Assembly: GCF_014237875.1 (NCBI RefSeq)
Contig: NZ_JACJVJ010000001.1
Location: 1,166,501 to 1,230,500, forward strand
DNA from: Parasphingopyxis marina
GTDB lineage: Bacteria; Pseudomonadota; Alphaproteobacteria; Sphingomonadales; Sphingomonadaceae
DNA: 64,000 nucleotides
Reading direction: 5' to 3'
Part shown: piece after piece, positions 1 through 9,013 of the stretch
Numbering within the stretch: position 1 is the first letter of the stretch
Layout of the letters: every line of letters starts with the position of its first letter
The notes under the pieces: generated by a model
The model's input: only the letters and a program-made list of their open reading frames with translations
Told to the model about the DNA's origin: nothing
Databases searched by the model: none
Position numbers and translations under genes: made by a program

Positions 1-289
1 CCGCCTTGGCATCGACGATCAGCGCGATCAGGTCCGCGCCTTCCGCGCCGCCCCAGGCCGCCGCGACCATCGCCCGGTCCAGCCGCCGTTTCGGCGCGAA
101 GATGCCCGGCGTGTCGATCAGCACCATCTGGGTTTTGTCCTGGATCGCGATGCCCATCAGGCGGGTGCGCGTGGTTTGCTTTTTGGGGCTGGTGATCGCG
201 ACCTTCTGGCCGACCAGCGCGTTGACGAGGGTCGACTTGCCGGCATTGGGCGCGCCGACAATGGCAACGAAGCCGCAGCGTTGCGTCAT
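1..289 (-). CDS. era: GTPase Era, N-terminal part (cut by window edge)
   Basis: Era is a GTPase that binds 16S rRNA and assists assembly of the 30S ribosomal subunit. The reverse strand from 289 encodes about 96 residues beginning [20 protein letters not shown]. The G1 loop GAPNAGKST, a switch region with KKQTTRTR and the G3 motif DTPG are all visible, as expected for the N-terminal GTPase domain. The C-terminal GTPase part and the KH domain lie beyond base 1. The ATG at 287-289 overlaps the rnc stop codon by four bases, so the two genes are translationally coupled. The order lepB-rnc-era is the classical one and supports the identification. Confidence 0.93.
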   Translation of the reverse strand, partial: MTQRCGFVAIVGAPNAGKSTLVNALVGQKVAITSPKKQTTRTRLMGIAIQDKTQMVLIDTPGIFAPKRRLDRAMVAAAWGGAEGADLIALIVDAKA

Positions 290-954
290 GTCAGTTTCTC
301 CAGCAGCGCCTGCGCGGCGGCGGTTTCGGCTTCCTGTTTCGAGCTGCCCTTGGCCAGCGCATGGGCGCGGTTGGGGATTTCGACGCGGATCGTGAAATGG
401 GGGTTGTGCGCCGGGCCCGAACGCTCGGCGATCGAATAGACGGGCGGCTTGCACTTGTTCGCCGCCGCCCATTCCTGCAGCGCGCTCTTGGGATGCTGGG
501 GCGCGCTGTCCATGGCCTCGACCCGGCTTTCCCATTTGCGGAAGACGAAGGAGCGCGCGGCATCGAAACCGGAATCGCGATAGAGCGCCCCGATCAGCGC
601 CTCGACGACGTCGCCGAGCACATTGTCGCTATCCCCGCCGCCATCGTCCTTGGCCTGCTTGCCGAGATGGATATGCGGCGCAACGCCGATTTCCCGGCCG
701 ATATCGGCGCAGGTCTGGCGCGAAACGAGCGCGGCGAGGCGGCTGTTGAGCAGCCCTTCGGGTTCCTTGGGGTAAAGATCGAAGAGCCAGGTCGACACGA
801 TCAGCCCGAGCACCCGGTCGCCGAGAAATTCGAGGCGCTGGTAATCGGGCTCGCCGGTGCTCGGATGGGTGAGCGCGCGCGTAAACAGCGCCATATCCCG
901 CGGGGAGTGCCCCAGGGTATCGGCAAGCCAGTCCGTAGAGGCGGTATCGGTCAT
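286..954 (-). CDS. rnc: Ribonuclease III
   Basis: Endoribonuclease that cleaves double-stranded RNA in rRNA processing and mRNA turnover. The 222 residues match the usual length. The family signature [10 protein letters not shown] is at residues 40-49, with the acidic metal ligands E42 and D46 and a second acidic pair in [14 protein letters not shown] (D115, E118). A double-stranded-RNA-binding domain occupies roughly residues 155-222. The gene lies 64 bases downstream of lepB and overlaps era by four bases, forming a lepB-rnc-era operon read on the minus strand. All catalytic residues I looked for are present. Confidence 0.96.
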   Translation of the reverse strand: MTDTASTDWLADTLGHSPRDMALFTRALTHPSTGEPDYQRLEFLGDRVLGLIVSTWLFDLYPKEPEGLLNSRLAALVSRQTCADIGREIGVAPHIHLGKQAKDDGGGDSDNVLGDVVEALIGALYRDSGFDAARSFVFRKWESRVEAMDSAPQHPKSALQEWAAANKCKPPVYSIAERSGPAHNPHFTIRVEIPNRAHALAKGSSKQEAETAAAQALLEKLT

Positions 955-1018
955 CGCCGACCCTCTAGCCCGGGGCGCGTTCCGGGGCCATGCTCAATAT
1001 CGGCTCGATATCGGGGGT

Positions 1019-1876
1019 TCAATATCCATGCCCGATACGGTCCCAGCGCGCGGCGCTGAACCAGCTGACCGGGTTGGCCCAACTCGCGCTGCCATCGGTC
1101 GACCAGAAGATGACGAGCGCGCGGCCGATAATATAGTCTTCGGGCACGAGCCCGACGCCGCCGCCGGGCTCCGGCGGGAAGCGGCTGTCGGCGCTGCGGT
1201 CGCGATCGTCGCCCATCAGGAAATAATGGCCTTCCGGCACGACGAACAATTGCGTCGTGTCGGCCGTCGTGTCGCCCGCATCGAGCACGAAATAGCTGTG
1301 CCCGCCGGGCAGGGTCTCACGATAGCGCGGGGTGAAGCAGGTGAGCTGTCCGTCCGCGTTCGAACCGAGCCGCGCGCTGCCCAGCGGGATGACCGGGCAA
1401 TCGCCGGCATCTTCGGCCGGCTCCTCGAAATCGGACACCTGGGTGCGCGGCACGCGCTCGCCGTTGATGATAAGCTGGCCGTCGCTCATCCGCACCCGGT
1501 CTCCGGGCAGGCCGATCACGCGCTTCACATAGGATGTGTCGGGATCGGCCGGCGAGCGGAAGACGACGATATCGCCGCGCTCGGGCCGTCCGCCGCCCAG
1601 CCGTCCCTCGGGCCAGAGTCCGGGAAGGGGGAGGCTGAAGCGCGAATAGCCATAGGGCCATTTCGCCGCGAACAGATAATCGCCGACCAGCATCGTCGGC
1701 GTCATCGAGCGGGACGGGATGTTGAACGGCGCGACCACGAGGCTGCGCACGAGCAGGGCGAGAATGACCAGCGTCGCGAGCACCCGCAGCCGCGACCAGA
1801 TGCTCGGCGGCTTCCGCTGGTCGTTTTCGGGCCGGTATTCCTCTTCGGGATGGCCGATTTCCGCGGTTTCGTTCAT
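1019..1876 (-). CDS. lepB: Signal peptidase I
   Basis: Inner-membrane protease that removes signal peptides from exported proteins. I choose the ATG at 1874-1876 (285 residues) because the extra 23 residues of the longer frame from 1945 look non-native. A membrane segment lies at about residues 28-50. It is followed by the catalytic serine in PSRSMTPT (S57) and the catalytic lysine in YVKRVIGLPGD (K118). The late box GDDRDRSADSR is also present. The roughly 50-residue insertion after K118 is typical of alphaproteobacterial enzymes. It is the first gene of the lepB-rnc-era operon and diverges from the EF-hand gene at 2061. Confidence 0.95.
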   Translation of the reverse strand: MNETAEIGHPEEEYRPENDQRKPPSIWSRLRVLATLVILALLVRSLVVAPFNIPSRSMTPTMLVGDYLFAAKWPYGYSRFSLPLPGLWPEGRLGGGRPERGDIVVFRSPADPDTSYVKRVIGLPGDRVRMSDGQLIINGERVPRTQVSDFEEPAEDAGDCPVIPLGSARLGSNADGQLTCFTPRYRETLPGGHSYFVLDAGDTTADTTQLFVVPEGHYFLMGDDRDRSADSRFPPEPGGGVGLVPEDYIIGRALVIFWSTDGSASWANPVSWFSAARWDRIGHGY

Positions 1877-2060
1877 CGCAGGCGATGTCGCCGAGCGGCG
1901 CGCGCGGGTCAAGACGCAATTCCGGCACCGATCTTCCTGCGACAATTTGCGACACTTTTTCGCCGGGCCGGGACAATTGCGCGACGGCGATGCGCTTTAA
2001 GGGCTCTCATCGGCGGACCCCGATCCGCCCGGAGTTTTTGGTAAAGCAAAGGAAGACCCC

Positions 2061-2726
2061 ATGAAAAAGACCCTGATAATCGGCGCGGCCACCGCCACAT
2101 TGATCGCCGGCGCGGCGCTCGCCCAAGGCGGCGGAGCGGAGCGCGGCATGCGCGCCGATGCGAATGGCGACGGCAATCTGACGATGGCCGAGGTCAACGC
2201 CCAGATCGACGAGCATTTCGCCCGTATGGATACCAATGGCGACGGTTCCGTCGATGCCGCCGAACGCGAGGCGCTGCATGCGCAGATGCGCGAGCGTCGT
2301 GGCGAACGCCGCGGACGGGGCGGACATGGCATGCTCGGCCAGGCCGATGCCGATGGCGACGGCCAGATTACGCGCGCCGAATTCGATGCCCGGTCCGGCG
2401 AACATTTCGCCCGGCTCGACACCGACAGCGACGGCGTGATTTCCGCCGAAGAGCGCGAAGCGATGCGCGCGAATCGCGGTGAACGGCGCGGCCATCGCGG
2501 TCGTCGCGGCCATCGCGGCGGCGGCGACGTGATGGCCCGGATGGACGCCAATAGCGACGGCGTCATCACCCGCGACGAGATCGGCGCCCGCGCCATCGAG
2601 CGCTTCCAGCGCGCCGATGCCGATAGCGACGGTATCGTCACCGCGGCCGAACGCCAGGCAGCGCATCAGGCGATGCGCGAGCAGCGTCGCGAACGCCGCG
2701 AAAATCGGAACAACCAAGGCAGCTAG
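2061..2726 (+). CDS. Exported EF-hand calcium-binding protein with six loops
   Basis: The 221-residue protein begins with a signal peptide (about residues 1-21, ending AALAQ), so it should act in the periplasm or outside the cell. It has six canonical EF-hand loops of the DxNxDG type beginning at D33, D57, D96, D120, D162 and D186. The spacing of 24, 39, 24, 42 and 24 residues shows three EF-hand pairs. The pairs are separated by Arg/Gly/His-rich linkers (for example residues 78-90 and 139-155). The role could be Ca2+ buffering or sensing, but no enzyme domain is visible. It lies 99 bases before a two-component system on the same strand, which may regulate it or respond to it. Confidence 0.85.
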   Translation: MKKTLIIGAATATLIAGAALAQGGGAERGMRADANGDGNLTMAEVNAQIDEHFARMDTNGDGSVDAAEREALHAQMRERRGERRGRGGHGMLGQADADGDGQITRAEFDARSGEHFARLDTDSDGVISAEEREAMRANRGERRGHRGRRGHRGGGDVMARMDANSDGVITRDEIGARAIERFQRADADSDGIVTAAERQAAHQAMREQRRERRENRNNQGS

Positions 2727-2750
2727 CCCCCTCTTCCTGCCTTGGCACTG

Positions 2751-2781
2751 GGCGGCCGGTCCCCTCCTGTGGCCGGCCGCC
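2751..2781 (+). terminator. Strong GC hairpin after the EF-hand gene
   Basis: Arms GGCGGCCGG (2751-2759) and CCGGCCGCC (2773-2781) can form a perfect 9-bp stem with a 13-base loop, 25 bases after the EF-hand stop codon. The following bases are pyrimidine-rich but contain no clear T run. It may be a weak terminator or an mRNA-stabilising hairpin that sets different levels for the EF-hand gene and the two-component genes downstream. Confidence 0.45.
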
Positions 2782-2825
2782 TCTTCGCTGTCGCTTCGCG
2801 CAAAGGAGGCCGCTAAGCTCTCACC

Positions 2826-3545
2826 ATGTCCGGCCAGCCGCATATCTTGATCGTCGAGGATGAACGCTCGATCCGCGAGCCGCTCGCCGCCTTTATCGGG
2901 CGCAGCGGCTTTCGCGTTTCCGAAGCCGCCAATGCCGAAGCCGCGCGGCAGAAACTGGCCGGCTACGCCATCGATTGCGTGGTTTGCGACATCATGATGC
3001 CGGGCGAGGACGGGCTCAGCCTGACCCGCCATATCCGCGAACATACCGAAATCCCGGTCATCCTGCTGACCGCCAAGGCCGAGGAAACCGATCGCATCGT
3101 CGGGCTGGAGATCGGCGCCGACGATTATGTCGTGAAGCCTTTTTCGCCGCGTGAGCTGGTCGCGCGCATCAAGGTCGTGCTGCGCCGCGCCGGCGGTGGA
3201 TCGCGGCCCCAGCGGGCGCCCGACCAGCAGGTTTACGCGTTCGGCGGCTGGCTGCTGAAGGCGGGCGAGCAGGCGCTTGTCGATAGCGACGGCGTCAATG
3301 TCGCATTGTCGACCGGCGAATTCCGCCTGCTGCTCGCGCTCGTCACCCATCCGCGCCAGGTGCTGTCGCGCGACCAGCTGCTCGATCTTACCCAGGGTCG
3401 CGAGGCCGCGCCCTTCGACCGGGCGATCGACAACCAGGTCAGCCGGCTCCGGCGCAAGATCGAGAGCGATCCGAAAGAACCCGAATTCATCAAGACGGTC
3501 TGGGGCGGTGGCTACACCTTTGCCGCCGAGGTAACATTACCGTGA
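2826..3545 (+). CDS. OmpR-family response regulator
   Basis: Two-component transcription factor of 239 residues. The receiver domain (about 5-120) has the acidic pair E11/D12, the phosphoacceptor D55 in CDIMMPGEDG, T82 and K104 in VKPFSPRE. The winged-helix DNA-binding domain (about 135-235) contains LLLALVTHP and ends in VWGGGYTFAAEV, the usual OmpR-type wing. Its stop overlaps the GTG start of the histidine kinase by four bases (3542-3545), so the two are translated together. The signal is unknown. The exported EF-hand protein immediately upstream makes divalent cations a reasonable guess. Confidence 0.93.
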   Translation: MSGQPHILIVEDERSIREPLAAFIGRSGFRVSEAANAEAARQKLAGYAIDCVVCDIMMPGEDGLSLTRHIREHTEIPVILLTAKAEETDRIVGLEIGADDYVVKPFSPRELVARIKVVLRRAGGGSRPQRAPDQQVYAFGGWLLKAGEQALVDSDGVNVALSTGEFRLLLALVTHPRQVLSRDQLLDLTQGREAAPFDRAIDNQVSRLRRKIESDPKEPEFIKTVWGGGYTFAAEVTLP

Positions 3546-4954
3546 GGTGGCTCTGGCCCCGCAGCCTGCTCGGCCAGCTGATGCTGATCGTCGCGCTTGC
3601 CGTGCTCGGCGCGCAGACGATCAACTTCGTCCTCCATTATCGCGCCGGCGAACGGCTGCGCCTCGCCGAGGCCGCGGCGCCCATCATCGTGCGCATGGCC
3701 GAGGCCGAAGGACTGGAGGTTGGCGATTTCGAACGGCGGCGAGAAAGCCGGCGGCGGGACGGCGAACGTCGCGGCGGCCGGCGGCGCGCCTTTTTCCGGA
3801 TCGAGGATGCCAGCGCCGTTATCGCCGAGGGAAGGGAACAGGATCCAGGCCTTGCCCGCGCGATCACCCATGTCCTCGAAGCCTCGGAGCTGGAACCGCG
3901 CGCCGTCCAGATCGGCGATGCCGATGCGGATCGCGAGCGGTTCCGCCGCTTTTTCGGCCGTCGCTTCGAACGCCGGATCGAGCGGAGCGGCCATCGCGGC
4001 CCGCCGGGGGAGCTTTACCGGGTTTCGGTGCAGCTCGACGACGAGCGCTGGCTCAACGGCTGGATGCGGATGCGGCCTCGCAACTATGGCGCGGTCGTGT
4101 TGATCGCCGGGCATACCGTGGTGCTCTATCTGATCGTGCTGCTCGCCGTCTGGTGGTTCGCGCGCCGTATCTCCCGTCCGCTCGATCGCCTCACCGAGGC
4201 GGCCGAGACGTTCGAGGCCGGCACGCCGCAGGAACCGGTGCCGGCGAGCGGGCCTTCGGACGTTGTCCGGCTGATCGACGCGCACAATGCGATGCGCGTG
4301 CGGATCGGCGCGATGCTCGCGGAGAAGGATCATATGCTGGGCGCGCTGGGGCATGACCTGCGCACGCCGCTTGCGGCGCTGCGCATCCGCGCGGAAAATG
4401 TCGAAGACGAGGCCGAGCGCGCGCGGATGGTCGAGACGATCGAGGACATGAACGCGATGCTGGAGGATATCCTCTCGCTGGCGCGGCTGGGCCGGGTGAA
4501 GGGCGAGACGGAACGGCTCGATCTCTCCGCGCTCGTCGACAGCGCGATCGAGGATTTCCGCGATGTCGGCGCGCCGGTGGAGCTGGACGATGGCGAACGG
4601 GTCGTCGTCAAGGGCCAGACGACCCTGCTCAAGCGCGCCGTGCGCAATCTGATCGACAATGCCATTCGCCATGGCGGCGGCGCGAAAGTCCGTGTGCGAA
4701 CCGACGGCGGCGAAGCGGTGGTCGAGATCGACGATGACGGCCCCGGCATTCCCGAAGACCGGATCGAAGCGATGTTCGAACCCTTCGCGCGGCTGGATGT
4801 CTCGCGCAATCGGGAGGTTGGCGGCTCGGGTCTCGGCCTGGCGCTGGCCCGCGCCATCGTTCGCGATCATGGCGGCGAACTGGCGCTTTCCAACCGGGAA
4901 AGCGGCGGGCTGCGCGCGACGATCCGTCTATCGCTGGCACCCTCCGCAACTTAA
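3542..4954 (+). CDS. Membrane sensor histidine kinase
   Basis: Partner of the preceding response regulator; 470 residues with a GTG start at 3542. Two membrane segments (about 10-32 and 184-206) flank a periplasmic domain. That domain is unusually rich in Arg and Glu, with a stretch such as RRRESRRRDGERRGGRRR at about 65-82. A HAMP linker follows. The H-box LGHDLRTPLAAL has the phosphoacceptor H271. The ATP-binding domain shows the N-box (NLIDNAIRHG), the G1 box (DDDGPGIP) and the G2 box (GGSGLGLALA). The charged sensor region suggests an ionic or membrane-lipid signal, which is inference only. The gene ends 20 bases from the convergent ABC-F gene. Confidence 0.92.
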   Translation: MRWLWPRSLLGQLMLIVALAVLGAQTINFVLHYRAGERLRLAEAAAPIIVRMAEAEGLEVGDFERRRESRRRDGERRGGRRRAFFRIEDASAVIAEGREQDPGLARAITHVLEASELEPRAVQIGDADADRERFRRFFGRRFERRIERSGHRGPPGELYRVSVQLDDERWLNGWMRMRPRNYGAVVLIAGHTVVLYLIVLLAVWWFARRISRPLDRLTEAAETFEAGTPQEPVPASGPSDVVRLIDAHNAMRVRIGAMLAEKDHMLGALGHDLRTPLAALRIRAENVEDEAERARMVETIEDMNAMLEDILSLARLGRVKGETERLDLSALVDSAIEDFRDVGAPVELDDGERVVVKGQTTLLKRAVRNLIDNAIRHGGGAKVRVRTDGGEAVVEIDDDGPGIPEDRIEAMFEPFARLDVSRNREVGGSGLGLALARAIVRDHGGELALSNRESGGLRATIRLSLAPSAT

Positions 4955-4974
4955 CGCCTGCGCCCTAGTGGGCG

Positions 4975-6849
4975 TCAGCCCGTTTCGGTCTCCAGCGCTT
5001 CGCTTGCTTCCAGCCAGGTCGCTTCGGCCTTCTCGATATGGCTTTCCAGTTCCGCGCGGCGCTGCATAAGGTCGCCCATTGCCATATTCTTGAGCGGGCC
5101 CTCGGCGGCGGCGGGTTCGAACATCGCGCGGTCGATGGCGCTGCGCTCGTCCGCCAGCTTCGCAATAGCCGCCTCCGCCTCGCGGGCGCGCTTGCGCAAG
5201 GCCTGGGTCTTTTCGCGCGCTTCGGCGGCGGCCTTGCGCGCTTCCTTCTTGCTGACCTTGGCCGCGCCCTTGTCACTGCCGGCCGCAGGCTCCTTGGCGA
5301 GCACGAAGGCGATATAGTCGTCGAGCGTCCCGTCGAACTCGTTCGCTTCGCCCGAATCGACGAGCACGAGCCGGTCGGCGGTCATTTCCAGCATGTGCCG
5401 GTCATGGCTGATGATGATCACGGCGCCGCCATAATCGTTCAGCGCCTGGACGAGGGCCTCGCGCGCATCGACGTCGAGATGGTTGGTCGGTTCGTCGAGG
5501 ATCAGCAGGTGCGGCGCGTCGCGCGTTATCAGCGCCAGCGCCAGCCGCGCGCGCTCGCCGCCCGATAGCTTGCCGACCTTGGTCGTCGCCTTGTCGCCGG
5601 AAAAGCCGAACCGGCCCAATTGCGCGCGCACGACTGCCGGTTTCTCGTCGCGCATCTGCGCGGTCATGTGCTGGAGCGGCGTATCGCCGGGGTCCAGCTC
5701 CTCGACCTGATATTGGGTGAAATAGCCGACCCGCATCTTGCCGCTCGCATTGACCTCCCCCTCCATCGGCGCAAGCTGCGCGGCGAGCAGGCGCGCGAGC
5801 GTCGTCTTGCCGTTGCCGTTGCGGCCGAGCAGCGCGATCCGGTCGTCGGGATCGAAGCGCAGGTTGAGCCGTTCGAGAACGGGCTTTTCGCCATAGCCGA
5901 CGCTGGCGAGGTCGAGCGTGATCAGCGGCGGGCGCAGTTCCTCGGGGTCGGGAAAGCCGAAGCTGAGCGAGGGATCGTCCACCAGCGCCGCGATCGGCTG
6001 CATCCGCGCGAGCGCCTTGGCGCGGCTCTGCGCCTGTTTCGCGGTCGATGCCCGGGCCGAATTGCGCGCGACATAATCGGCAAGCTTGGCCCGCTGCGCG
6101 TCCTGCTTTGCCTTGGCCGCTTCCTGCTGCGCCTGCCGTTCGGCGCGCTGCTTTTCGAAGGCGTCATAACCGCCCGGATACAGGGTCAGCTTGCCGCGTT
6201 CGAGATGCAGGATATGGTCGACGACATTGTTCAGGAAATCGCGCTCATGGCTGACGAGCAGGATCGTCGCCCGGTAGCTTTTGAGGAAATCCTCGAGCCA
6301 CAGCACCGCCTCGAGATCGAGATGGTTGGAGGGTTCGTCGAGCAGCAGCAGGTCGGGCGCGGAAAAGAGCAAGGCGGCGAGCGCGACGCGCATCCGCCAG
6401 CCCCCCGAATAGCTGTCGAGCGGCGCGTGCTGCGCGTCTTCGTCGAAGCCGAGGCCTGCCAGGATGCGCGCGGCGCGGGCCGGGGCCGAATGCGCCTGGA
6501 TCGCGTTCAGCTTTTCGTGGATTTCCCCGAGACGGTGCGGGTCGGCGCCGGTTTCGCTCTCGGCCATCAGCGCTGCGCGCTCGGTATCGGCGGCGAGAAC
6601 GGTTTCGAAGGGCGTCGCGCTGCCGGCCGGCGCTTCCTGCGCGATATAGCCGAGCCGCGCGCGCCGGGGCATTTCCGCGGATCCCGTATCGGGCTCCAGA
6701 TCGCCGCTGATCACTTTCAGCAGCGTCGACTTCCCCGCGCCGTTGCGGCCGATCAGCCCGATACGGCCGCCCGGCGGCAGCGCCGCCGTCGCGCCGTCGA
6801 GGATGGTACGCCCGCCAAGACGCACGGTTATGTCGGTCAGATTGAGCAT
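4975..6849 (-). CDS. ABC-F family ATP-binding protein
   Basis: Cytoplasmic protein of 624 residues with two ATP-binding cassettes and no membrane segments, the ABC-F architecture of ribosome-associated factors. The first cassette has GRNGAGKST and the signature SYSGGW. The second has GRNGNGKTT and LSGGERARLAL. Both have the LLDEPSNHLD or ILDEPTNHLD Walker B motif. An Ala/Lys/Gln-rich linker at about 230-275 separates them, and a charged coiled coil forms the C-terminus (about 545-624), as in the Uup/YheS subgroup. It lies downstream of the lysR gene on the same strand with 78 bases between. The exact subfamily cannot be fixed without alignment. Confidence 0.92.
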   Translation of the reverse strand: MLNLTDITVRLGGRTILDGATAALPPGGRIGLIGRNGAGKSTLLKVISGDLEPDTGSAEMPRRARLGYIAQEAPAGSATPFETVLAADTERAALMAESETGADPHRLGEIHEKLNAIQAHSAPARAARILAGLGFDEDAQHAPLDSYSGGWRMRVALAALLFSAPDLLLLDEPSNHLDLEAVLWLEDFLKSYRATILLVSHERDFLNNVVDHILHLERGKLTLYPGGYDAFEKQRAERQAQQEAAKAKQDAQRAKLADYVARNSARASTAKQAQSRAKALARMQPIAALVDDPSLSFGFPDPEELRPPLITLDLASVGYGEKPVLERLNLRFDPDDRIALLGRNGNGKTTLARLLAAQLAPMEGEVNASGKMRVGYFTQYQVEELDPGDTPLQHMTAQMRDEKPAVVRAQLGRFGFSGDKATTKVGKLSGGERARLALALITRDAPHLLILDEPTNHLDVDAREALVQALNDYGGAVIIISHDRHMLEMTADRLVLVDSGEANEFDGTLDDYIAFVLAKEPAAGSDKGAAKVSKKEARKAAAEAREKTQALRKRAREAEAAIAKLADERSAIDRAMFEPAAAEGPLKNMAMGDLMQRRAELESHIEKAEATWLEASEALETETG

Positions 6850-6927
6850 GTGCGCGCGGCCTCTAGCATCGGTTGAGGCGAAGCGCGAGACGCTGTTTTC
6901 AACCGCGCCTCTCTGACGGTCGGCAGC

Positions 6928-7842
6928 CTAGCTGTTCGAAGCCGAACCGGCGCGTTCGAGATGATCGAGAAAAGCGTCGAGCTTCGGCGAAAGCTCGCGT
7001 CTCTGGTGATAGAGGGCGAAGATATTCTGAACCGGCAGTTCGTAGTCCGGCAATAGCGGGCAGAGCGTTCCGGACTCCAAATCTGCCCCGGCGAGATAGG
7101 CGAAGACATTGGCGATGCCGACGCCATCGCGCGCACCCTGCACGATCGTCATATAATTGTTGCTGATGAAAGCCGGTTTCACGCGGACGCGCGCGGCCTT
7201 GCCGTGGCGCGTCAGTTCCCACCAGTCGAACAGCTTGTTGCCCTTGAACACCAAGGCGGCGTGATCGGCGAGATCGGTCGGTGCCTTGGGCACGCCCCGC
7301 CGTTGGAGATAGGAAGGGGCGGCGACCAACAGGCGGCGTTGCTGGCTTATGCGTTTGCTGAACAGGGCGGAATCGTCGAGGATCGGCGTGCTGCGCAAGG
7401 CGAGGTCGATGCCCTCCGAACGGATGTCGAGCAACGCGTCGGTCAACCGCAACTCGACGCTGATATCCGGATAGGCTTCCATGAAGGCCGGCAGCACCGG
7501 GCCGATCAAATTCTGGCCGACCGCTACCGAGGCGGTGATCGTGAGCCGCCCTTTGGGCGTTTCGCGAAAGCTTCCCACCGCGCTGCGCACGGACGCGAGC
7601 CGTTCGTTCAGTCTCGTGCCTTCGCGATAGAGATATTCGCCCGGCTCGCTGAGGCTCATGCTGCGCGTCGATCGCAATAGAAGCTTTACGCCCAATTCCT
7701 CTTCAAGCTTGGCAACCGCCTTGCTGACCGAGGGCGATTTCGTGCCCAGCGCCTGCGCGGCGCCCGTGAACGACCCCTCCCGCACCACGGTGCAAAAGAC
7801 CTGCATCAAATAGGCGAAATCGGAGCCGCGCCGCATATTCAT
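6928..7842 (-). CDS. LysR-family transcriptional regulator
   Basis: Regulator of 304 residues. The N-terminal winged helix (about 8-66) contains FTGAAQALGTKSPSVSKAVA, and the effector-binding domain covers about 90-295. The sequence style (YLYREGTRLNERL, GRLTITASVAVGQ) resembles the CrgA/AaeR-like subgroup that often controls neighbouring oxidoreductase or efflux genes. It is transcribed away from the NHL-repeat gene at 7938 with about 95 bases between. That gene is therefore its most likely target. The effector is unknown. Confidence 0.9.
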   Translation of the reverse strand: MNMRRGSDFAYLMQVFCTVVREGSFTGAAQALGTKSPSVSKAVAKLEEELGVKLLLRSTRSMSLSEPGEYLYREGTRLNERLASVRSAVGSFRETPKGRLTITASVAVGQNLIGPVLPAFMEAYPDISVELRLTDALLDIRSEGIDLALRSTPILDDSALFSKRISQQRRLLVAAPSYLQRRGVPKAPTDLADHAALVFKGNKLFDWWELTRHGKAARVRVKPAFISNNYMTIVQGARDGVGIANVFAYLAGADLESGTLCPLLPDYELPVQNIFALYHQRRELSPKLDAFLDHLERAGSASNS

Positions 7843-7937
7843 TCCTAAAAGGAAAAAGAGAAATCATATCTTCGATACATATTTCCGGAGACCAAAGAAA
7901 TAGGAGGCGCGCATCGACACGATAGGGAGATCGACCG

Positions 7938-8876
7938 GTGACTATGCGGCGAAAACTGGCGGGAGCGGCTCTCGCATTCCTTCTCATTCACATGGGGCCT
8001 GGCAATCCTGTCCTTGCCCAGGATGCGGTGCCTCTCGAGGCCAGCGAACTGGTGCTCGGCCTTCCCGAAGGCTGGTATCTGGGCGAGGTCGCCGGGCTCG
8101 AGCTGAATTCGAGCGGTCATATATTCGTCTTCCATCGCGGCAGTCATTCGCTGCTGGAATTCGATGACAACGGCGTTTTTGTCCGGGAGATCGGCCAGGG
8201 CCTGTTCCGCGTGCCGCACGGCCTGCGCATCGATGGCGACGACAATATCTGGACGACCGACCAGGAAACCCACCAGGTGCTGCAATTCAGCCCGGACGGG
8301 CGAGTGCGCACGATATTGGGAAGGCGCGATATATCGGGGACCGGCTGGTATGATCGGGGATACAGCGTTGCGCTCCTCAATGCCCCCAGCGATGTCGGTT
8401 TCGACAGCCAGGGCAATATCTATGTCGCGGACGGCGGGAACTTCCGCGTCGTCAAATATTCCCCGCACGGCGAATTCATCCGCAGCTGGGGAAGCCGGGG
8501 CGATCGTCCCGGCGAGTTCGATTTTCCCCATTCGATCGTCGTCGACGGGGAAGACCGCATTTACGTCACCGACCGGGAAAACGGGCGGATCCAGATATTC
8601 TCGACCGATGGCGAATTTCTCTCGCAATGGCAGGGGTTCGGGAATCCCTATGTGATCCAGCTGGGGGCGGAGGGCAGTTTCTGGCTTACCGATGCGCGGG
8701 CGGGCCGCCTGCTGCATCTCGATGGCGAGGGCCGGCTATTGGGCAGCTTCGGGGAATGGGGGAAAGAAATCGGCGATTTCGGCTTTCCCCACGGCTTCGA
8801 TTTCGCGCCCGACGGCAGCATCCTTGTCGGAGAGATCCTGAACTGGCGTGTTCAACGTCTGCGGTTGCGGCAATAA
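7938..8876 (+). CDS. Exported NHL-repeat beta-propeller protein
   Basis: Protein of 312 residues with a signal peptide (about 1-28, ending PVLAQ). I favour the GTG at 7938 because GGGAG lies eight bases before it; an ATG at 7944 is the alternative. The rest is a run of NHL-type repeats, with recurring patterns such as DSQGNIYVADGGNFRVVKYS and DGEDRIYVTDRENGRIQIFS. These should fold into a six-bladed propeller. Such propellers bind ligands or act as lyases (peptidylglycine-lyase type) or lactonases. No catalytic set can be assigned here. It diverges from a LysR gene that may control it. Confidence 0.82.
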   Translation: MTMRRKLAGAALAFLLIHMGPGNPVLAQDAVPLEASELVLGLPEGWYLGEVAGLELNSSGHIFVFHRGSHSLLEFDDNGVFVREIGQGLFRVPHGLRIDGDDNIWTTDQETHQVLQFSPDGRVRTILGRRDISGTGWYDRGYSVALLNAPSDVGFDSQGNIYVADGGNFRVVKYSPHGEFIRSWGSRGDRPGEFDFPHSIVVDGEDRIYVTDRENGRIQIFSTDGEFLSQWQGFGNPYVIQLGAEGSFWLTDARAGRLLHLDGEGRLLGSFGEWGKEIGDFGFPHGFDFAPDGSILVGEILNWRVQRLRLRQ

Positions 8877-9013
8877 CCGGCCCGCTAGCGGCGGATCAAG
8901 GGCGGGGCTTCCAGCAGCGGCGCCGGCGCCGGATAGACGGCTCGGTTCCACCGGAAGCCAACACCCGTTAAAGCTGGCGGATCTCCGATTCCCCGCTCAG
9001 GACAGCCGCGCCC

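Noticed and set aside
2007-3350. A 447-codon minus-strand frame across the EF-hand and response-regulator genes
   Set aside because: Both genes on the plus strand have clear domains; the antisense frame has none and no ribosome-binding site.
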